From assembly GCA_050011315.1 (NCBI GenBank), contig JBEKJI010000006.1, positions 1 to 64,000 of the forward strand: a stretch of 64,000 nt of DNA. The letters are read 5' to 3'. The position numbers and the translations under genes are program-made. The stretch's first letter is position 1; every line of letters starts with the position of its first letter. The stretch comes from Fen-549 sp050011315. GTDB taxonomy: Bacteria; Actinomycetota; Thermoleophilia; Gaiellales; Gaiellaceae. Shown here one piece after another: positions 59,650 through 64,000 of the stretch. The notes below the pieces were generated by a model, which was not told where the DNA came from, made no database searches, and worked only from the letters and a program-made list of their open reading frames with translations.

Positions 59650-60955
59650 CGTTCCCGTCGACGTTCCCGTCGGCCTGCTCGGCTACGGAACGGTCGGGGC
59701 GGCCGTCAACCGCTTCCTGCACGAGACCGCCGGCGACATCGAACGGGCCACCGGCCACCGCCTGCGCATCGTCAAGGCGCTCGTCCGCGATCTGAAAAAG
59801 GAGCGCGACTTTCCGGCCGCCCCGGGTGTGCTCACGACCGACTTCGCCGAGATCGTCGACAACCCGGAGATCTCACTCGTCGCCGAGGTGATGGGCGGGC
59901 TCGACCCGACTCACGACTACATACTGCGCCTGCTGGGTAGCGGCAAACCTGTCGTAACGGCCAACAAGCAGCTGCTGGCGCAGAGGGGCGCCGAGCTCTT
60001 TGCGACCGCCCAGGACGCGGGCGTGCAGCTTCGCTTCGAGGCCTCCGTCTGCGCCGCGATCCCGGTGATCAAGGTGCTGCGCGAGTCGCTCGTGGTGACG
60101 AACGTCTACCGCATCCTCGGCATCGTCAACGGCACCACCAACTACATCCTCACCCAGATGGAGCTGGGCGCCTCTTACGAAGAGGCGCTCGCCGAGGCCA
60201 AGCGCCACGGCTACGCCGAGATGGATCCGACCGAGGACGTCTCCGGCGCCGACGCTGCCGCCAAGATGGCGATCCTGGCGACGGTGGCCTTCGGCTCGCG
60301 GGTGACGCTCGCGGACGTGCAGTTCGAGGGCGTCGAGCACATCACGTCGGCGCACGTGGCGGCGGCGCGAGAGATGGACATGGTCATCCGCCTCGTCGGC
60401 CGGGCCACGCTCGACGACGGCCGCTACGACGTGCGCGTGTCGCCGGCGCTGGTCGACCGCGCTCATCCGCTCGCCGGGGTGGAGGGCGCTTTCAACGCCG
60501 TCATGCTCCAGGGCGACGCGATCCGCGAGATCACGCTCGAAGGACCCGGTGCGGGCGGCATCGAGACGGCCTCGGCGGTGATCGCCGACATGGTCTCGAT
60601 CATGGGCACCACGGGCACCGGCTTCCTCCACAACGACGCTTGCTGGCGCACGCTCGAACGGCTCCCGGCCGGCGATCTGCGCTCGCCCTTCTACATGCAG
60701 ATCTCGGTGGACGACCGCCCGGGCGTGCTGGCTCACATCGCCGAGCGCCTGGCTAGCCACAGCGTCTCGGTCGCGCGCCTCATCCAGACGCAGGACGAGG
60801 GTGGAGCGACTCTTCACGTCGTCTCGCACGAGGCAACCTACGGGGCGATCGACGACGCCCTCGAAGAGATCCGTCGGCTGCCGGAGAGCCGTGAGATCTC
60901 GGCGGCCTTCCCGGTCATTTCGCAACGCGGAATATCGGAGCTCGGATGGACGTGA
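59636..60955 (+). CDS. hom: Homoserine dehydrogenase
   Basis: 439 residues. The NAD-binding N-terminus has GLLGYGTVGAAVNRFL; the catalytic region has VNGTTNYILTQM and the Lys/Asp region PTEDVSGADAAAKMAILA; a C-terminal ACT domain (about 345-420, MQISVDDRPGVLAHIAERLASHSVSV) should give Thr feedback. It reduces aspartate semialdehyde to homoserine. Overlap with ilvC ties Thr synthesis to the ilv transcript, useful because Thr is the Ile precursor. Confidence 0.97.
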   Translation: MAPVNVPVDVPVGLLGYGTVGAAVNRFLHETAGDIERATGHRLRIVKALVRDLKKERDFPAAPGVLTTDFAEIVDNPEISLVAEVMGGLDPTHDYILRLLGSGKPVVTANKQLLAQRGAELFATAQDAGVQLRFEASVCAAIPVIKVLRESLVVTNVYRILGIVNGTTNYILTQMELGASYEEALAEAKRHGYAEMDPTEDVSGADAAAKMAILATVAFGSRVTLADVQFEGVEHITSAHVAAAREMDMVIRLVGRATLDDGRYDVRVSPALVDRAHPLAGVEGAFNAVMLQGDAIREITLEGPGAGGIETASAVIADMVSIMGTTGTGFLHNDACWRTLERLPAGDLRSPFYMQISVDDRPGVLAHIAERLASHSVSVARLIQTQDEGGATLHVVSHEATYGAIDDALEEIRRLPESREISAAFPVISQRGISELGWT

Positions 60956-61947
60956 TCAGCAAGGAAAGTCGCTCGCTCGTGGAGCGATATCGCGACCGCT
61001 TGCTGCTCGACCCGGCGGCGAAGATCGTCACTCTCGGGGAGGGGTCGGCGCCGATTCTCCGCGCCGAGCACCTGTCCGAGCGCTGGAACGCCGAGGTCTA
61101 CATCCTGTTCGACGGTGCCAACCCGACGGGGAGCTTCAAAGACCGCGGCATGACGGTGGCCGTTTCTCAAGCTCTTCACGAGGGTGCCCGAGCAGTCATT
61201 TGCGCATCCACTGGGAACACCGCCGCCTCGTCGGCTGCTTACGCCGCCCGCGCCGGTCTGACGGCGATCGTGCTTCAGCCCGAAGGCGCTATCGCGGCCG
61301 GCAAGCTGGCGCAGTCGCAGGCGCTCGGCGCCCGCTTACTCGCCGTTCGCGGCAGCTTCGAGACCACCCTGAAGTCGGCGCAGGAGCTGGCCGCCTGCGG
61401 CGACTTCGTGCTCGTGAACTCGGTCAACCCGTACCGGCTCGAGGGCCAGAAAACGGCCGCCTTCGAGCTAATCGAAGCGCTCGGCAGGGCGCCCGAGATT
61501 CTCGCCCTGCCCTACGGCGGCGGCGGCAACACCGCTGCCTGCTTCAAGGGTTTCAGCGAATCCGGCGAGGGTATGCCGCGCTTCTGCTGCGCCCAGGCCG
61601 AGCACCGTTCGACCACGGTCGCGAGCGCGATCAGGATCGCCGAGCCGGTGCATGCCGAGGAGGTCGCCGAGGCCATCGCCGTCAGCATGGGCGAGATCGT
61701 CACCGTCACCGACGAGCAGATCCTCGCGGCCTGGAAGGATCTCGCCAGTCACGAGGGGATCTTTTGCGAGCCGGCCTCGGCGGCCGGAATCGCAGCGCTT
61801 GAAGTCAACCCACCCGAGCCCGGCTCGCTCGTCGCGTGCATCGTCACCGGGCACGGGCTCAAAGACCCGGATATCGCGATGAAGCACAGTCCTGAGCCGA
61901 TTCCAGTCGATCCGGATCCCGACTCGATCGCACGAGCCGTAAAGTGA
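60946..61947 (+). CDS. thrC: Threonine synthase
   Basis: 333 residues. A fold-type II PLP enzyme with the PLP lysine in NPTGSFKDRGMTVAV, CASTGNTAASSAAYAARAG as phosphate loop region and YGGGGNTAACFKGF binding the cofactor phosphate. It converts phosphohomoserine to Thr. It overlaps hom by 10 bp and thrB by 4 bp. Confidence 0.96.
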   Translation: MDVISKESRSLVERYRDRLLLDPAAKIVTLGEGSAPILRAEHLSERWNAEVYILFDGANPTGSFKDRGMTVAVSQALHEGARAVICASTGNTAASSAAYAARAGLTAIVLQPEGAIAAGKLAQSQALGARLLAVRGSFETTLKSAQELAACGDFVLVNSVNPYRLEGQKTAAFELIEALGRAPEILALPYGGGGNTAACFKGFSESGEGMPRFCCAQAEHRSTTVASAIRIAEPVHAEEVAEAIAVSMGEIVTVTDEQILAAWKDLASHEGIFCEPASAAGIAALEVNPPEPGSLVACIVTGHGLKDPDIAMKHSPEPIPVDPDPDSIARAVK

Positions 61948-62810
61948 GCGTTCGCGTTCGAGCCCCGGCAACGAGCGCCAACCTCGGGCCGGGCTTCGAC
62001 TGCGCTGGAATGGCGCTCGAGCTCTGGAACGAGCTCGAGCTGAGCGAGGCAGACGGCACCGTCGTCGAGGTCGAGGGCGAAGGAGTCTCCGAGACACCGC
62101 GGGACGGTAACCACCTCGGCCTGCGCGCCTTCGCGTTGATCACCGAGGTCGAGGGCAAGCACTTCCGCTTCCTCAACCGGATCCCATTCGCACGCGGACT
62201 CGGCTCCAGCTCGGCCACGATCGCGCTCGGTCTGGTTGCCGCCTGCCTCTGGGAGGGAGTCGAGCCGGATCCGGCGGAGTTGCTCCCGCTTGCAGCCCGG
62301 CTCGAGCCGCATGCCGACAATATCGCCGCCTGTCTTTTCGGCGGTGTCACCCTCGCCTGGGAGGAGGAGGGCCTCTGGCGCTGTCGCCGGATTGCCGATT
62401 CGCTCCCGCTCGATCTGATCGCCGTCGTCCCCGAGCACAGCGTCGATACGGTCACGGCGCGAGCCGGCCTGCCTGTCGAGGTGCTTCATGCCGACGCCGC
62501 CTTTTCCAGCGGCCGCGCCGCCCTGCTCGGCGCGTCGCTCGCAACCAGCGATGCCCAGCTTCTCGCCGCCGCCTTCCACGACCGCCTACACGAGCCGTAT
62601 CGCTCGGTCGCTGCGCCGCTGCTTGGCCAGCTCCAGGAGAAGCCTGCTCGTGGATCGGCCGGTGTGACGCTTTCGGGCTCCGGCCCGACCGTCATCGTCT
62701 GGGCTCACCACGAGGAGTCCCAAGCCTGCGCCGAAGAGCTGATCAAGCGCTTCCCAGACTGCAGAGTGCTTCCGCTCGGCGTCGCCACCGGCGGCGCGGG
62801 CGCTTTCTGA
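61944..62810 (+). CDS. thrB: Homoserine kinase
   Basis: 288 residues, GTG 61944. A GHMP kinase: RAPATSANLGPGFDCAGMAL at the N-terminus, the ATP loop ARGLGSSSATIALG, and VTLSGSGPTVIVW near the C-terminus. It phosphorylates homoserine for ThrC. It is the last gene of the tightly overlapping run. Confidence 0.96.
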   Translation: MSVRVRAPATSANLGPGFDCAGMALELWNELELSEADGTVVEVEGEGVSETPRDGNHLGLRAFALITEVEGKHFRFLNRIPFARGLGSSSATIALGLVAACLWEGVEPDPAELLPLAARLEPHADNIAACLFGGVTLAWEEEGLWRCRRIADSLPLDLIAVVPEHSVDTVTARAGLPVEVLHADAAFSSGRAALLGASLATSDAQLLAAAFHDRLHEPYRSVAAPLLGQLQEKPARGSAGVTLSGSGPTVIVWAHHEESQACAEELIKRFPDCRVLPLGVATGGAGAF

Positions 62811-62862
62811 CCGACGCTCGCGCCGCGACGACAGGGCTCACCCAGGGGCTACGATCTTCAGC

Positions 62863-64000
62863 ATGATCATGAGTCCGTACGACATCCCGTCGGATCCGGC
62901 CAAGAGACGTAGCCGGCTCCTCACCGACGGCCCCGATCGCGCTCCCGCGCGCTCCTACTTCAAGGCCATCGGCTTCACCGACGAGGATCTCGCCAGGCCG
63001 CTCGTCGGCATCGCCTCGACCTGGATCGAGACCATGCCCTGCAACTACAACCAGCGCGAGCTGGCCGAGCACGTGCGCCGAGGCATCCGGGACGCCGGCG
63101 GCATGCCCGTCGAGTTCAACACGATCGCGGTCTCGGATGGTGTCACCATGGGCACGCCCGGGATGCGCGGCTCGCTCGTCTCGCGCGAGGTCATCGCCGA
63201 CTCGATCGAGCTTGTCGCCTACAGCCACATGTTCGACGGGTTGGTCTGTCTGGTTGGCTGCGACAAGACGATCCCAGCGGCGGTGATGGCGCTGCTCCGG
63301 CTCGACATACCGGGGCTCGTTCTCTACAACGGCTCGATCGCGCCGGGGAAGTGGCGCGGCAAAGACGTGACCATCCAGGACGTGTTCGAGGCGGTCGGGA
63401 CGCACGCCGTCGGCAAGATGAGCGACACCGACCTGCACGAGCTGGAGACTCTCGCCTGTCCCGGAGCTGGCGCCTGTGGCGGGCAGTTCACGGCCAACAC
63501 GATGTCGATGGCGCTCGACTTCCTCGGCATCAGCCCGGCCGGGCTGAACGAGGTGCCGGCGGCGGTACGGGCGAAGGACGCGGCCGCCTACGACGCGGGC
63601 CAGCTGGTGATGCAGCTTGTGCGCGAGAACGTCACTCCCAGGCAGATCGTGACGCGAGAGGCGCTCGAGAACGCGATCGCCTCGGTGGCCGCGAGCGGCG
63701 GCTCGACCAACGGCGTCCTGCACCTGCTTGCGATCGCGCGCGAGGCCGGGGTGCCGCTCGAGATCGACGACTTCGACCGGATCGCGGCGGCGACCCCGAT
63801 CATCGCCAGCCTTACGCCCGGCGGCCACTACGTCGCCACCGACCTCTACGACGCGGGCGGTTGCGCCCTCGTTGCCCGCGAACTGGCCAAGCGCGATCTC
63901 CTGCATCTGAACGCCCGCAACGTGGACGGGCGCACGCTAGGCGAGATCGCTCTCTCCGGGCGCGAATCGGAGGGCCAGCAGGTCGTGGCAACGATCGAAA
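62863..64000 (+). CDS. ilvD: Dihydroxy-acid dehydratase (partial, runs off window)
   Basis: 379 complete codons from ATG 62863 (ATG 62869 is also possible) with no stop before the window end. It shows the IlvD/Edd signatures: cysteine ligands of the Fe-S cluster in ETMPCNYNQ, VGCDKTIPA and CPGAGACGGQFTANTMSMA, plus ASGGSTNGVLHLLAIA. It dehydrates the diols made by IlvC to the keto acids of Val and Ile. A 52-bp gap separates it from thrB, so it may have its own promoter. The long minus-strand frame over it is a shadow. Confidence 0.96.
   Translation, partial: MIMSPYDIPSDPAKRRSRLLTDGPDRAPARSYFKAIGFTDEDLARPLVGIASTWIETMPCNYNQRELAEHVRRGIRDAGGMPVEFNTIAVSDGVTMGTPGMRGSLVSREVIADSIELVAYSHMFDGLVCLVGCDKTIPAAVMALLRLDIPGLVLYNGSIAPGKWRGKDVTIQDVFEAVGTHAVGKMSDTDLHELETLACPGAGACGGQFTANTMSMALDFLGISPAGLNEVPAAVRAKDAAAYDAGQLVMQLVRENVTPRQIVTREALENAIASVAASGGSTNGVLHLLAIAREAGVPLEIDDFDRIAAATPIIASLTPGGHYVATDLYDAGGCALVARELAKRDLLHLNARNVDGRTLGEIALSGRESEGQQVVATIE

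Overview
The window is 64 kb of GC-rich bacterial chromosome. Genes are densely packed, often overlap by 4 bp (ATGA/GTGA) and frequently start with GTG. Gene content (DsbA-VKOR pair, ANTAR regulator with an HWE/HisKA_2-type kinase, two types of glutamine synthetase, ArgR-containing arg cluster, DUF4349 protein beside an ECF sigma factor, many LuxR-type regulators) points to Actinomycetota, perhaps a deep lineage such as Thermoleophilia; that placement is inference from gene content only. Almost everything is core metabolism; mobile DNA is limited to transposase remnants at the left edge and at 7.0-7.9 kb. Layout: 0-7 kb holds a NarL-type two-component system with a small partner gene, a DsbA/VKOR/epimerase operon, a class II aldolase-like protein and a Cys-rich PAS-LuxR regulator. 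7-14.5 kb holds a broken IS5-type transposase around a small membrane-protein gene, acetate kinase, a DGC-type protein, metH, a 57-codon gene and a lone receiver protein. 14.5-18 kb holds a secreted Fn3-like protein and an ECF sigma/DUF4349 pair. 18-25.5 kb is a pentose-phosphate operon (tkt-rpiB-tal-pgi-gnd-zwf). 25.7-28.3 kb holds small enzymes. 28.3-36 kb is a nitrogen-control block: kinase/ANTAR pair, glnA (short type), a divergent glnA (long type), a PII protein and an ammonium channel. 36-47.6 kb is arginine synthesis: argC-argJ-argB-argD-argR-argG-argH plus a GNAT gene on the minus strand, divergent from carA-carB. 47.7-54.8 kb holds a subtilisin-like protease, gltB and a hypothetical gene. 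54.8-64 kb is an ilv/thr supercluster: leuB-like, ilvB, ilvN, ilvC, hom, thrC, thrB, ilvD (cut by the window end). The most striking signal is in the leader of the second glnA (32343-32450). Two small hairpins each carry a six-base loop with A at position 1 and G at position 4. The second excludes an intrinsic terminator, and a second strong terminator follows before the gene. This is the architecture of an ANTAR-protein antitermination target, and an ANTAR protein with its kinase is encoded 2-4 kb away. A second RNA control site is a 32-codon leader peptide dense in Val/Leu/Ile codons upstream of the ilv/thr cluster; just before it lies an undescribed candidate three-way-junction RNA closed by a 14-bp perfect helix. 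Protein oddities include a CarB without the C-terminal allosteric domain, a PII protein with Phe at the Tyr-51 modification site, and a LeuB-like protein that has lost its metal-binding and catalytic residues.
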